Positions 8,311-17,520 of a stretch of 64,000 bases of DNA are shown in pieces. Origin of the DNA: Leptolyngbya sp. KIOST-1 (GTDB lineage: Bacteria; Cyanobacteriota; Cyanobacteriia; Phormidesmidales; Phormidesmidaceae); NCBI RefSeq assembly GCF_000763385.1, contig NZ_JQFA01000002.1:1240001-1304000 (forward strand), written 5' to 3'. Made by a program: the position numbers and the translations under genes. A model generated the notes under the pieces. The model saw only the letters and a list, made by a program, of their open reading frames with translations. It was not told the DNA's origin and searched no databases. Each line of letters starts with the position of its first letter. Positions within the stretch are counted from its first letter, which is position 1.

Positions 8311-8697
8311 ATGTTGAAGTTGACCTATTCCGATGCCGATTTATTGGTTGAACAGTTAGATCTCACCGTAGAAGCGATGGTAGCCCAGCGCAGTATTGTG
8401 GCCCTGCGGGCCGGACAGCCCCTGGTGGTGCAGCCTGGCTATGGGGCCTTTGCCCTGCCCGCCGACCTGCCCGAGGTGGCGACGCTAAAAACCCTTGCCC
8501 AGGGCGCGATTGACATTGCCCCCTGCGACACCGACTGGCTCGAAGTCACCCTGCGAGGCACCTGGCTGGCGGAGAATGCCACCAGCGCCGAGGGGATTTT
8601 GGTGGCCGAACTGGGCGATGCCCTGGAGCAACAGCTCGTTGCCCTGTGGCAGCGCAGCCTCACCTGGGCCGCGGCCCCCTGCTCCCAGGGGCGCTAA
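8311..8697 (+). CDS. Conserved hypothetical protein
   Basis: 128 residues beginning MLKLTYSDADLLVEQLDLTV; alpha/beta-like, no signal peptide or membrane span. It carries the short motif DWLEVTLRGTWLAENA and a helical C terminus. It resembles a family of short cyanobacterial hypothetical proteins, with no known function. It is followed after 95 bp by thioredoxin in the same direction and may share its transcript. Confidence 0.7.
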   Translation: MLKLTYSDADLLVEQLDLTVEAMVAQRSIVALRAGQPLVVQPGYGAFALPADLPEVATLKTLAQGAIDIAPCDTDWLEVTLRGTWLAENATSAEGILVAELGDALEQQLVALWQRSLTWAAAPCSQGR

Positions 8698-8756
8698 GGT
8701 TGGGCTAACCGTAATCCCAATGCCCAGGCTATGCAGTACCGTAGGACATAAGTGCC

Positions 8757-8777
8757 GGTTTAGGGCGTGTCATTAAT
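8757..8777. repeat. Short dispersed sequence GTTTAGGGCG-GTCAT
   Basis: GGTTTAGGGCGTGTCATTAAT here is matched at 19 of 21 positions by the sequence at about 12800-12820. It sits directly before the thioredoxin ribosome binding site. It may be the terminal remnant of an insertion sequence, but no transposase accompanies either copy. Confidence 0.3.
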
Positions 8778-8792
8778 AAGGAGCGATTGACC

Positions 8793-9143
8793 ATGGCTGA
8801 CGATGCAACTTACCTCACCCTGACTGCTGACAACTTTGAGGCGGAGGTGGTGCAAAGCGATGTGCCGGTGCTGGTAGATTTTTGGGCCGCCTGGTGTGGC
8901 CCCTGCCGGATCATGAATCCCATCGTCGAAGAGCTGGCCGAAACCTTTGCTGGACGGGCCAAGGTCGCTAAGCTCAACGTTGATGAAGAAGATGCCCTGG
9001 CCCTCCAGTACCACGTGATGGCCATCCCCACCCTGATTTTCTTTCAGAAGGGCGAACGGGTGGACACCATAGAAGGCGTCGTCGCCAAGGATGACCTGGT
9101 AGCGAGGCTAGAGGCGCTGGTGACCGCCAACTCGGCAGCCTAG
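8793..9143 (+). CDS. trxA: Thioredoxin
   Basis: 116 residues with the canonical active site WCGPC within FWAAWCGPCRIMNPI and the cis-proline loop MAIPT. It reduces protein disulfides in the cytosol and regulates carbon metabolism in cyanobacteria. ATG 8793 is preceded at a good distance by AAGGAG (8778-8783), which decides this start over an in-frame TTG at 8787. Length and motif spacing are typical. Confidence 0.95.
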   Translation: MADDATYLTLTADNFEAEVVQSDVPVLVDFWAAWCGPCRIMNPIVEELAETFAGRAKVAKLNVDEEDALALQYHVMAIPTLIFFQKGERVDTIEGVVAKDDLVARLEALVTANSAA

Positions 9144-9162
9144 GGACGGCACTGATGTCGGG

Positions 9163-9870
9163 CTACTGGGTGACCCCGCGCAGCACCGCTTCGCCATTGA
9201 CGAACTCCAGGCCATCGAGGGTTAGCCCGGCCTGGGGGAGGGCGAGGTTGATCTGCTCGGTAAGCTGGGCGGGGTCGAGGCCGGTGAGGCGGGCCACATC
9301 GGCAATCGAAAGGTTGACCCGACCGATCTGAACGCGGGTATCATTGCCCAGCACCAGGCGACCGTTGGTCACCCTGGGGCTGCCCTCGATGCCGATGTAG
9401 AGGGGGCGATCGCCCAGCATGGGCACCGTGCTGAACGCGGTATCTAGGGCCTGTCTGGCCTGGGCTGGCAGCGCCTGGGTGGGCAGCTCCGCCGGGTTGA
9501 CCACAATGCCGCCAGCGACGCGATCGCCGCGAATCGTAGCGCTGAGGCTATCGGCTGCCGGTAAAAACTGGGCCACCCTGGGCGTCTGGGCGATTCCCTC
9601 GGCCAGCAGCCGGGTCAGCTCTGCCTCGGTCAGCGAAATTTCCACCCGGTTGTCGCTGCCGTAGCGCACCCCCTGACCACTGGCCAGCTTATTCTGGAGC
9701 AGGTTACCGCTGCTGCCCACATCGACCGCCACCGTCTCGGCGCCGCTGGTGCTGTACCAGGTGGGCAGCGCCGTGGCCCGGTGCCAGTAAAAGGCGGCGG
9801 CGGCGGCGGCTCCCGCCGAGAGCCCAACCACGAGCGAGAGCGCCAGTACAACAGCCTGTTTTGTTCGCAT
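9163..9870 (-). CDS. Membrane-anchored protein of unknown function
   Basis: About 235 residues. An N-terminal hydrophobic segment (AVVLALSLVVGLSAGAAAAAA) anchors or exports it. The rest is a soluble beta-rich domain with repeated hydrophobic strands (RVEISLTEAELTRLLAEGI, IGRVNLSIADVARLTGLD). The pattern resembles periplasmic lipid-binding-like domains such as DUF2993, but this is weak. It is divergent from the lipoprotein gene at 10016. Confidence 0.7.
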   Translation of the reverse strand: MRTKQAVVLALSLVVGLSAGAAAAAAFYWHRATALPTWYSTSGAETVAVDVGSSGNLLQNKLASGQGVRYGSDNRVEISLTEAELTRLLAEGIAQTPRVAQFLPAADSLSATIRGDRVAGGIVVNPAELPTQALPAQARQALDTAFSTVPMLGDRPLYIGIEGSPRVTNGRLVLGNDTRVQIGRVNLSIADVARLTGLDPAQLTEQINLALPQAGLTLDGLEFVNGEAVLRGVTQ

Positions 9871-10015
9871 CTCAACCAACTCCCTGGGGGTTTATGAGGG
9901 TCGTCGAGCCAGTGTAGCTCAGCTCTCCCAGGCTAGCAAAATCCTGTGTGGCGATTGCTGTAAAGACCCTAAAGTGGCCTATGGTAATAGGTGCAACGAC
10001 GTAGAGAACAGCAGC

Positions 10016-11899
10016 ATGGGCACGATACAGGGGTTCATCCGCAGGGTCAGACTGGGGCGGCGAGGTGCGGCCCAGATGGTGGCCCGGGTTGCGCCTCAGA
10101 TAGTGGTTTTGGGCGCGATCGCACTCTTCACCCTGAGCCTGGCCAGCTGCGCCAAACCCGTTCAGCCCACCGAGCTGATTTCCGAGCCAACCCCCCAGCC
10201 CAACCGCCTCACCGGGCAGATGGCCGAAGTCTCTCCCCCCGAAACCCTGGAGTCTCTGAAGCAAATCATCGACGCCTACACGCCCCAGGTACGCATTCTC
10301 AGCCCCCGGCCTGGTGAAGTCCTCAGCGATACCAGCGCCACGGTCCGGCTCCAGGTGCGCGGGTTGCCACTATTTAAAGACGACACCTACGGGCTGGGGC
10401 CTCATCTGCATCTGTTTCTGGACAACGAGCCCTACCGGGCCGTCTACGATCTCTCGGAGCCGATTACCTTTACCGATCTGTCGCCGGGAACCCACACCCT
10501 GCGCGTGTTCGCCTCGCGGCCCTGGCACGAAAGCTTCAAAAACCAGGGCGCCTTCGACCAGCGCACCTTCCACGTGGTCGCCCCCACCCCCCAAAACGAA
10601 CTCAACGCCAAAGCGCCGCTGCTGAGCTACAGCCGCCCCCAGGGCACCTACGGGGCCGAGCCGATTATGCTCGATTTTTATCTCACCAACGCGCCCCTGC
10701 ACATGAGCGCCCAGGCCGAAGCCAACGACGACCTGCACGACTGGCGGGTTCGCTGCACCGTCAACGACCAGAGCTTTGTGTTCGACCAGTGGCAGCCGAT
10801 CTGGCTGAAGGGGTTTAAGCCGGGGCGAAACTGGGTACAGCTCGAGCTGATCGATGAAAACGGCAACCCCATCGACAACCGCTTCAACAACACGGTACGC
10901 ATTATCGACTACCAGCCCGGCGGCGACGATGCGCTGTCGCAGCTGGTGCGCGGGGAGTTGAGCCTGAAACAGGTGGCCGGCATTATCGACCCCACCTACA
11001 TTCCCCCGGCCCCGCCCGCCCCAGAACCCGCGACTACCGCCCCAGCTGAGCCCGAACCGGAGCCCGCTGAACCTGGCGCAGTGCTGCCCGAACCAGCCCC
11101 TAAACCAGATCTGCCCGAGCCCGATGCCCTGAGGCCCGAACCAGTTCCCGCCCCCGAACTGGCGGCCCCCGACCCCGATCTATCCCCTGAGGACACACAG
11201 CCCGATCGCGTCCTCAGCCCCGAACCCTTCCCAGAATCAGCGCCGGCCGAAGGGAATGACCTCCCAATTGAGGCACTCCCAGATACTGAGAGTGCCCAGG
11301 ATGATGGGTTCCCATCGGCAGGCAAGGAGGTAGAGGATGACGCTGTTCCAGAGGTGGTTTTACCCGAGGTAGACGCAGGCAATCGCCCCGAGGAAGCACC
11401 TGCCCCTGTCACTCCCGACACCACCGAAGATGCGGTAGAGAATTCAGCGGAGGACACCACACCTTTAGCTGAACCGATGTCGCCATTGTCACCCCAGCCC
11501 GAGGTGCGGCCCGAGCCTGTGCTCCCGGCCCCCTCTGCCCCAGAGCCGCTGGCCCCCAGCCCAGAGCCCCCGGCTAAAGGGTTGATGGATCGCTTCAAGC
11601 AGTGGCGCGGTCAGGCTGCCCCGCCCCAGCCTTCAGCACCTGCGGTTCCCGACCTGTTGGAAAGCCCCGATCGCGTTCAGGAATTGCCATCGGCTTCGGA
11701 CGGGGAGGAGCCAGGCGATACAGCGACACCGTATTTGGACGAGCCGCGATCGCTGGCCTCGCCCGATTCAGCCCCAGGGCCAGAAGCGGCCTCACCCGAG
11801 GTTCCCGAGGCCCAAAAGCCCGTAGAACTGCCCCGGATCGATCAGCCCCAACCGGCCCCGCGATCGCCTCTGGCCCCTGAAGTTCGCCCTTTTATTTAG
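10016..11899 (+). CDS. Proline-rich predicted lipoprotein
   Basis: 627 residues from ATG 10016. The N terminus has Arg-rich residues, a hydrophobic helix and the lipobox LASC, so it is probably lipid-anchored. Residues about 85-330 form two Ig-like beta domains (VRILSPRPGEVLSDTSATVRLQV, then VRCTVNDQSFVFDQWQPIWL). The last 280 residues are low-complexity Pro/Glu/Ala (PEPAP-like units) interrupted by GLMDRFKQWRGQ, probably a flexible linker spanning the periplasm. No enzyme motif is seen. The adjacent minus-strand DUF4870 gene is convergent and ends 5 bp away. Confidence 0.8.
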   Translation: MGTIQGFIRRVRLGRRGAAQMVARVAPQIVVLGAIALFTLSLASCAKPVQPTELISEPTPQPNRLTGQMAEVSPPETLESLKQIIDAYTPQVRILSPRPGEVLSDTSATVRLQVRGLPLFKDDTYGLGPHLHLFLDNEPYRAVYDLSEPITFTDLSPGTHTLRVFASRPWHESFKNQGAFDQRTFHVVAPTPQNELNAKAPLLSYSRPQGTYGAEPIMLDFYLTNAPLHMSAQAEANDDLHDWRVRCTVNDQSFVFDQWQPIWLKGFKPGRNWVQLELIDENGNPIDNRFNNTVRIIDYQPGGDDALSQLVRGELSLKQVAGIIDPTYIPPAPPAPEPATTAPAEPEPEPAEPGAVLPEPAPKPDLPEPDALRPEPVPAPELAAPDPDLSPEDTQPDRVLSPEPFPESAPAEGNDLPIEALPDTESAQDDGFPSAGKEVEDDAVPEVVLPEVDAGNRPEEAPAPVTPDTTEDAVENSAEDTTPLAEPMSPLSPQPEVRPEPVLPAPSAPEPLAPSPEPPAKGLMDRFKQWRGQAAPPQPSAPAVPDLLESPDRVQELPSASDGEEPGDTATPYLDEPRSLASPDSAPGPEAASPEVPEAQKPVELPRIDQPQPAPRSPLAPEVRPFI

Positions 11900-11903
11900 G
11901 GCT

Positions 11904-12257
11904 CTACTTCACCAGCCGGAGGGTCAGGGGGTAGCGATAGACCACCCCTTCGTTGGCCTTAATCGCCGCCAGGATCAGCAGCACCAGCCAGACTATGGCC
12001 AGCACAAAAACGAGCGCAATCCCGATCAGCACAAAGATCAAGACCCCCGACACCAGCATGTAGATGGTCATCGAGATATTGAAGTTGAGCGCTTCTTTGC
12101 CCTGATCGGCCACAAAGGACATCTCATCGCGCTTCATCAGCCAAATGATCAGGGGACCAAGAATATTGCCGAAGGGAATCACAAAGCCGGACAGGGCGCT
12201 GAGGTGGGCCAGCATAGCCCACATGCGTGATTCTGGGTTGGAGTCGAGCTGGTTCAT
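11904..12257 (-). CDS. DUF4870 (Tic20-like) membrane protein
   Basis: 117 residues, with the DUF4870 hallmarks: MWAMLAHLSALSGFVIPFGN, LIIWLMKRDEMSFVADQGKE, and two close transmembrane helices at the C terminus followed by GVVYRYPLTLRLVK. Four hydrophobic stretches are visible. Function is unknown; the family is widespread in bacteria. Confidence 0.9.
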   Translation of the reverse strand: MNQLDSNPESRMWAMLAHLSALSGFVIPFGNILGPLIIWLMKRDEMSFVADQGKEALNFNISMTIYMLVSGVLIFVLIGIALVFVLAIVWLVLLILAAIKANEGVVYRYPLTLRLVK

Positions 12258-12414
12258 GGTAGTGGCAGAAGTAAACGAACAGGGGCCATTGCCCCAGCCT
12301 GACCTCGAAACGGCTTTACTGGGCGGGCAACGGCTCTAACTGCCGCCAAGCTAACTCAAGCCACCGGAAAAAGGCTCTACTCTGCTTACAAAATGTAGTA
12401 CTACAAACAAATAC

Positions 12415-12440
12415 GCTCCCTTAGCTTTGGCTCAGGGAGC
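12415..12440 (-). terminator. Hairpin GCTCCCT/AGGGAGC downstream of rpmF
   Basis: A 7-bp perfect stem at 12415-12421 and 12434-12440. On the minus strand it is followed by GTATTTGTTTG, a weak T-rich stretch. It lies about 110 bp past the rpmF stop. Two more small hairpins adjoin it (AGTCTCT/AGAGACT near 12443-12463 and GGGCAA/TTGCCC near 12465-12478). Confidence 0.45.
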
Positions 12441-12549
12441 GCAGTCTCTCAAAACAAGAGACTAAGGGCAACTTGCCCCTAGGAAGTCGTTGACGAAGTC
12501 TCTTTATCCGTGAACAGTCAACTGTGAATAAGGAGCACCAGCGACAACG

Positions 12550-12723
12550 TTACTCCTCGTCGTCCTCTTCATCGTTGGGGTAGACAAAGCTGGTGGACCG
12601 CCCAGTTAGCACGGACTTGCCCAGGGACATTGCTTTTTGAGCCTGTAGCGCTGCGGTGCGCTTCCAGGTGGCGCGGCGCTGATCGCGCTTTTGCTTGGAG
12701 GTTTTCTTCTTGGGAACCGCCAT
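12550..12723 (-). CDS. rpmF: 50S ribosomal protein L32
   Basis: A short gene of 57 codons on the minus strand. It starts [20 protein letters not shown], the invariant start of bL32, and ends with an acidic tail after RSTSFVYP. L32 is a structural protein of the large ribosomal subunit. ATG lies at 12723-12721 and TAA at 12552-12550. The Cys-containing zinc pattern of some L32 proteins is absent, as in cyanobacterial versions. Confidence 0.95.
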   Translation of the reverse strand: MAVPKKKTSKQKRDQRRATWKRTAALQAQKAMSLGKSVLTGRSTSFVYPNDEEDDEE

Positions 12724-12800
12724 GACAGAAATTACTTAAGACTTCACAACCTTTCAACTATAGGCCAATACGGCGACCGGCGCAATCTAAATTGAGAGAG

Positions 12801-12820
12801 GTTTAGGGCGCGTCATCAAT
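12801..12820. repeat. Second copy of the short GTTTAGGGCG-GTCAT sequence
   Basis: GGTTTAGGGCGCGTCATCAAT matches 8757-8777 at 19 of 21 positions, in the region between rpmF and the secreted protein gene at 12933. Confidence 0.3.
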
Positions 12821-12932
12821 TTTGGCCAAAAGCCCGGTACATCAAGCCTTGCCACGTCCGACCCAAAAGACAGGCAAGGGGTTGTAACTCTATGAGATCC
12901 TCAAGCGTTTAGCAGCCCCTTGATGACAGCTC

Positions 12933-13370
12933 CTAGAAGGACTCCACTACCTGGTCGTCGATCAGGCGTCTCGCCGCTTCAAAATAGTTGGCCCACTGGG
13001 TGACGTCGGGCCGCAGCTGCCACTCGCTGCGGCTGACGGGCACCGTCAGAATGGGGACGGCAACGCCCTGGTTGTCGCCAATGATGGTGACGATCACATC
13101 GGTCATCAGCACGTCGGCGTCAAAGCTGCGCTGAACGGCGGCCCGAGCCACAATTTCGGAGCGCCGCACCAGGGTGTCAAAGCTTTCGCCCTGCTCCCGC
13201 ACCAAAAAGATATTCACCCGCGATGTGTAGGCCTCGGCGGCGGGAGGGGTGACTAGCGTCGGCAGGGCTACTCCTCCCAGGCCCAGCAGCGTCGCCAGGG
13301 CAATGCGGGTACTGAGGGCGGCTAGCTTAGGCTGGCGATCGCGTCCGGTCTTCCACAGAAAAAAGGTCAT
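12933..13370 (-). CDS. Secreted conserved hypothetical protein
   Basis: 145 residues from ATG 13370. It has a signal peptide (IALATLLGLGGVALPTL ending near AEAY) and a small mature domain with VNIFLVREQGESFDTLVRRS and VIVTIIGDNQGVAVPIL. Probably periplasmic; function unknown. It is divergent from the caspase-like gene, with about 190 bp between starts, so the two may share a regulatory region. Confidence 0.75.
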   Translation of the reverse strand: MTFFLWKTGRDRQPKLAALSTRIALATLLGLGGVALPTLVTPPAAEAYTSRVNIFLVREQGESFDTLVRRSEIVARAAVQRSFDADVLMTDVIVTIIGDNQGVAVPILTVPVSRSEWQLRPDVTQWANYFEAARRLIDDQVVESF

Positions 13371-13561
13371 GGCCTGCTGCTCCACACATCCCCGCAGGAT
13401 GCCCAAAAAGTGCCTTAACTGTAGCGATAGAGGGCTCAATCGTCAATAAAGATTTGTTGTGGGCGGCGATCGCTGGCTCAGTCTTCCGTTTGGCCGAGCA
13501 AGCGCTACTATGGCAGGTGAATTTTATCCCTACCCAAGCCCTCTGGAGGCACCCAAAAGGC

Positions 13562-15529
13562 ATGGCAAGCCACTGGCCCGTGATCGTTGGCATCAATCAG
13601 TATCAATCGCTTCAACCGCTCATGTATGCCCAGTTCGACGCCCTCGAACTGCGGGACTTTTTGGTCAACGAGGTGGGGCTGCCTGCCGAGTACTGCTCGC
13701 TGCTGACGGATATTTCACCTATGGTTTACCAGGGGGCCGCTGCCCCCACCCGCGAGGTGCTGCTGCAGCGGCTGGCCCAGAGCTGCGATCGCGCTGGTCC
13801 AGAAGATACCGTGTGGTTCTTCTTCAGCGGCTACGGGGTGCGGTGGCAGGGGCAGGACTACCTGCTGCCCATCGATGCCGACCCCAACCAGATTGAGCAA
13901 ACTGGCTTTTTGGTAGAAACCCTGCTCCAGCGCCTGGCCCAGGGCGGGCAGCGCCAGTCCATTGTCATGCTGGATATGAACCGGCCCCAGAGTGCCCTGG
14001 CGGTGGACCCCGACGGTCAGGGGTTGGGCGCTCAAACGATGTCCCTGGCCGAAGATCTGGGCATTCCCCTGGTGCTCTCCTGCCAGCCCGACCAGTTCTC
14101 CCAGGAAACCCTGGCGGTGCGCCACGGCCTGTTTACCGAAGCCCTGATTGAGGGCATGCGGTTCCACGGCTGCCTCACCCTGGCGCAGCTGGTCGACTAC
14201 CTGCGCGATCGCGTGCCGGAGCTGTGCCAGCACCACTGGCGTCCGGTGCAAAATCCGGTGGCGGTGCTGCCCCCCGGCCAGCAGTACGCCATGCTGGTTC
14301 CGCCCAGCCTGGTGGGGCAAATGCCCGTCGGCGTGCCGCCCGAGCCTGCGATCGCGCCCGAACTGCCCGAGGCGGAGCCGCTCCTGCCCGCCCCCGAACC
14401 GGAGCGGCCTCCCGAGCGAGGGCCCGAGGTCATTGTCACCCCCAATCCGTCGCCGGAAGCGCCAGGGGATCAGTCCTCGGGCCAGTGGCCCATCGTCGAG
14501 CCGCCGGAACCAGGGCTACTGCCGCCGGGCGAGTTGCCGAGCTATCCGCCGCCCCCCCCAGCTGTAAACGCCAACGACAGGGTGCCCTGGGGCCGGCTGG
14601 GGTTGGCAGCTGCTGCCGCAGTGCTGCTGCTGGGAGTGCTCTGGCGCAACCACGAAAGCTTTTTAGGACAGCAGGCAACGACCTCTGATGTCGCCCCCGC
14701 CCCAGCACCTGGCGATGCCCCGGCGACTGGGGAAAACACCGCCCCACCGGCAGAGGCGGGTGGAGAACCGCTGTTTCCGGGTACGGCGGTGAGCGGAGCA
14801 GAGGCCCTGGCCCGGGCCAGAACCGCCCTGGCCCAGCGCCAGTATGGCGAGGCGCTGGTCTGGTTTAACCAGATCCCCGAGGATGAGCGCCCGGTGGACT
14901 ACCAGGTCCTGGTCAACCAGGCCGAAACCGGCTACGCCAACGCCAGCCTGTCCGGAGAAGCCGCCCTCAATCAGGCTCGACGGCTGATCGAGCCGCTGTC
15001 GGCGTCGCTGTTTAACGATGCCATTGAGCAGGCCCGGCAGGTGCCTGCGGGCGACCCCGCCTACGACCAGGCCCAGGCCGACATTGCTCGCTGGAGCCGG
15101 GTGATTGTCGATCTGGCCGAGGGGCGAGCTGCCTCCGGTGATTTGAGTGGGGCCATCAGCGCCGCCCGCCTGGTGCCCGAAGACCAGGGTGAAACCTGGG
15201 GCCAGGCCCAGGCCCGCATTCAGCAGTGGGAGCAGCGCCAGGTCAACCGCCGCCTGCTGCAGGAGGCCCAGAGCCTGCTTCAGCCCGACCAGGCCACCTC
15301 GTTTCAAACGGCGATCGAGATCGTCCAGCAAATTCCTCCCAACTACCCCGAGTCGGTGATTGCCCGCGATCGCATCGACCAGTGGAGCCGCGATATTCTC
15401 GCGATCGCCCGGGCGCGGGCCGCCGCTGGCCAGATCCCCGGAGCGATCGCCGCCGCCGACCTGGTGCCAGAGGGTACCAGTGCCTACGCGCAGGCCCAGC
15501 AGGAGATTCAGCAGTGGCAGGGGCAGTGA
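13562..15529 (+). CDS. Caspase-fold protein lacking the catalytic His-Cys pair
   Basis: About 655 residues from ATG 13562. Residues 4-250 are a peptidase C14/metacaspase p20-like domain ([20 protein letters not shown], then [21 protein letters not shown] and [10 protein letters not shown]). The usual SGHG histidine is Tyr (SGYG) and the usual LDxC cysteine is Asn (LDMN), so proteolysis is unlikely. A Pro-rich linker and one transmembrane helix ([16 protein letters not shown]) follow. The C terminus has repeated helical hairpins of the form [21 protein letters not shown]-replaced cyanobacterial metacaspase homologues are known; this is a Tyr/Asn variant. Its role may be scaffolding or signalling at the membrane. 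Confidence 0.82.
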   Translation: MASHWPVIVGINQYQSLQPLMYAQFDALELRDFLVNEVGLPAEYCSLLTDISPMVYQGAAAPTREVLLQRLAQSCDRAGPEDTVWFFFSGYGVRWQGQDYLLPIDADPNQIEQTGFLVETLLQRLAQGGQRQSIVMLDMNRPQSALAVDPDGQGLGAQTMSLAEDLGIPLVLSCQPDQFSQETLAVRHGLFTEALIEGMRFHGCLTLAQLVDYLRDRVPELCQHHWRPVQNPVAVLPPGQQYAMLVPPSLVGQMPVGVPPEPAIAPELPEAEPLLPAPEPERPPERGPEVIVTPNPSPEAPGDQSSGQWPIVEPPEPGLLPPGELPSYPPPPPAVNANDRVPWGRLGLAAAAAVLLLGVLWRNHESFLGQQATTSDVAPAPAPGDAPATGENTAPPAEAGGEPLFPGTAVSGAEALARARTALAQRQYGEALVWFNQIPEDERPVDYQVLVNQAETGYANASLSGEAALNQARRLIEPLSASLFNDAIEQARQVPAGDPAYDQAQADIARWSRVIVDLAEGRAASGDLSGAISAARLVPEDQGETWGQAQARIQQWEQRQVNRRLLQEAQSLLQPDQATSFQTAIEIVQQIPPNYPESVIARDRIDQWSRDILAIARARAAAGQIPGAIAAADLVPEGTSAYAQAQQEIQQWQGQ

Positions 15530-15606
15530 GGTGGATGGGTGGGTGGATGGGTGGATGGGTGGGTGGGTGGATGGGTGGATGGGTGGATGGGTGGATGGGT
15601 GGGTGG
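15530..15606. repeat. TGGGTGGA minisatellite, long tract
   Basis: About ten units of GGATGGGT and GGGTGGAT type begin at the stop codon of the caspase-like gene. A pyrimidine-rich tract (CCCCCTACTCCCCACCC-like units) follows at about 15675-15719, just before the next gene. Confidence 0.8.
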
Positions 15607-15719
15607 AAGAGCGTTTAAGCTTTAGGTAATTGGTTGCCAATCCAACCAGGTTTAGGTCCAGAGTTGTTGTCTTAGGCCCTACCCCCTACTCCCCACCCTT
15701 CACCCCCTACTCCCCACCC

Positions 15720-16220
15720 ATGTTCTCTCCCCCCAACCGCACCGCCCCCGGCCCCGGCCAGGAATCCGTCTGGGACTACCCCCGTCCGCCGCGCCTCGAA
15801 GACTCGTCCCGGCGTATTCGGATCCTGTTTAACGGCGTGGTAATTGCCGATTCCCGGCGCGCCAAGCGAGTGCTGGAAACCAGCCATCCGCCCACCTACT
15901 ATCTGCCGCCGGAGGATGTGCAGATGCAGTATTTTCAGCCGGTGCCGCGCTCAACCCTGTGCGAGTGGAAGGGCACAGCGGTGTATTTCACCATTGCGGT
16001 GGGCAATCGCCGGGCCGAACAGGCGGCCTGGTCCTATCCCCAGCCCACCGAGGCCTTTCAGGGCATCGCCAACTACATCGCCGTTTACCCAGGCCGCATG
16101 GAGGCCTGCTACGTCGATGACGAACGGGTGCAGTCTCAGCCCGGCGACTTCTACGGCGGCTGGATCACCTCAGATATTGTCGGCCCCTTCAAGGGCGATC
16201 CGGGCACCTGGGGGTGGTAG
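15720..16220 (+). CDS. DUF427 domain protein
   Basis: 166 residues from ATG 15720. DUF427 signature: RIRILFNGVVIADSRRAKRV, ETSHPPTYYLPPEDV, and CEWKGTAVYFTIAVG. Ends in a GDFYGGWITSDIVGPFKG motif. The family is a small beta fold found widely in cyanobacteria and actinobacteria; molecular function is not known. The frame is open further upstream, but only through a pyrimidine-rich repeat. Confidence 0.88.
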   Translation: MFSPPNRTAPGPGQESVWDYPRPPRLEDSSRRIRILFNGVVIADSRRAKRVLETSHPPTYYLPPEDVQMQYFQPVPRSTLCEWKGTAVYFTIAVGNRRAEQAAWSYPQPTEAFQGIANYIAVYPGRMEACYVDDERVQSQPGDFYGGWITSDIVGPFKGDPGTWGW

Positions 16221-16290
16221 AACGGCGTAAGGTTCACGGTGCAGGGTGTACGGTTCAATCGCCTCCCTAGCCCTTGACCTCTTTACCGTC

Positions 16291-17097
16291 CTACGCCTCC
16301 ACTTCGGGCTCCGAGCTACAGGTGGGGGCAATGCCCAGGGTGTCGCGGCCGGTGGTCATCACCTCCACCGTGCGCTTGAGCTTGGCCTCCAAAAAGCGCT
16401 TGTGGTCGAGCAGCTGGCGCAGCTTCTGGTGGCGGGCGATCGCCAGGCTGATGGTCGACAACTGCTCTGGCGGACAGGGGAAGTGCTGTACTCGACCGTC
16501 GGAGTCCAGGCTGCACAGGCGGTAGCCCGGACGGCCCAGATCGGTGCCCGGGGCGGCGGGCTGGCCAGGCGTGTCCAGGGATTGGCACAGGCGATCGACA
16601 TAGCCGGAGAGGTCCTGGGGGTCACCGTGGCGCAGCAGGGCCGAGTCGAGGCCCATCGCGGTACCCGATGAGTCTCCTATGGTTTCCAGCCAGCCATCGA
16701 CAATCGGCCCTTCCATGTAGAGCGCCTGGATGCGCTGCACCGTCTGCTTGAGATCCTGGTGCCAGGCTTCCACCGCCATTTGAACATCTTGCAGCACTTT
16801 GATCGCCAGGGCGGGGTTGGCATCGTGGCGGTGACGGCTAAAGCTGGGGCGCTTGCGGCGCGGCAGCAGCGGCAGGTGGGAGAGCTGCCCCTGAACCGGA
16901 AAGGGGGCCAGTGGCGCTGGGGTGCCGGTTGGTTTGGCGGGTTCAGCGGGGCTGGGCGGAGTTTTGTCTGGGGTGGAGCTGCTCTCTGCGCCGCCAATGG
17001 TAAACGACACCGGACGGCGGGGGAGACGCGGCTCCGGAGGGGGCGGCGCTGGAGTGCCGAAGGAAGGCAGGGCTACAGAATCAGTGGAGTTATCCAT
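16291..17097 (-). CDS. Conserved hypothetical protein with disordered N terminus
   Basis: 268 residues. The first 85 are Pro/Ser-rich and probably disordered. The rest is helical, with HDANPALAIKVLQDVQMAVEAWHQDL and a second segment with ISLAIARHQKLRQLLDHKRFLEAKLKRT. No enzymatic motif or signal peptide is seen. It resembles short cyanobacterial hypothetical proteins of unknown role. Confidence 0.7.
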   Translation of the reverse strand: MDNSTDSVALPSFGTPAPPPPEPRLPRRPVSFTIGGAESSSTPDKTPPSPAEPAKPTGTPAPLAPFPVQGQLSHLPLLPRRKRPSFSRHRHDANPALAIKVLQDVQMAVEAWHQDLKQTVQRIQALYMEGPIVDGWLETIGDSSGTAMGLDSALLRHGDPQDLSGYVDRLCQSLDTPGQPAAPGTDLGRPGYRLCSLDSDGRVQHFPCPPEQLSTISLAIARHQKLRQLLDHKRFLEAKLKRTVEVMTTGRDTLGIAPTCSSEPEVEA

Positions 17098-17328
17098 GGG
17101 ATTGAAGAGGCTGGGCCAGGTAGCTAAATGCAGGGTAGAGGCTTACCTTGAGGATGGCAGCCCCCTGGTCTGGGCCAGGACTGGGCTTGAGTAAAGCACC
17201 ATCTGCCTCAATTTATACCTGAATAGTTGGGTTTTAGCCTAATTTAATGGGACAAATGCTGGTATTGGGCTAACCATCGAGCCGCTTTTAGTCATCGCTA
17301 GAACAGGCATACCAACTTCTAGCTGAAT

Positions 17329-17390
17329 ACCCCCGATTCGGAGGGGCATGGCATGCTATGCCCCTATGGGGTGCCTGATGATGAATCGGG
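17329..17390. repeat. Nested palindromic repeat
   Basis: The inner 22 bases GGGGCATGGCATGC...ATGCCCC form an almost perfect palindrome with one mismatched pair. The outer arms CCCCGATTC and GAATCGGGG are perfectly complementary. This kind of GGGGCATGGCATGC element is widespread in cyanobacterial genomes and is likely a non-autonomous element. Confidence 0.6.
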
Positions 17391-17432
17391 GTTGCCCAAT
17401 TCGGATTTCGGATTAGGCCACGACCGCTGCGC

Positions 17433-17520
17433 TTGAAGCGATGGCTATACGCCGTTGCGCCACCCCAGTTTTTGCCATTGGAAGAGGCCAATGTCCTAAG
17501 CGCGATAGCCATCGCTATAC
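17433..17520 (+). repeat. MITE-like dispersed repeat, copy 1
   Basis: About 88 bp with terminal inverted arms AAGCGATGGCTAT and ATAGCCATCGCT. The body reads GCCCCAGTTTTTGCC-like sequence followed by GAAGAGGCCAATGTCCTAAG. A second copy, in the opposite orientation and about 87% identical by eye, is at 24010-24097. No coding capacity. Confidence 0.7.

Noticed and set aside
15530-15606. Possible CRISPR array
   Set aside because: The units are a simple G/T/A minisatellite without unique spacers; no cas genes are nearby.
14663-15640. A 325-codon minus-strand frame over the caspase-like gene and minisatellite
   Set aside because: Shadow frame; the start is made of repeat-encoded His/Pro/Ser and no domain is visible.
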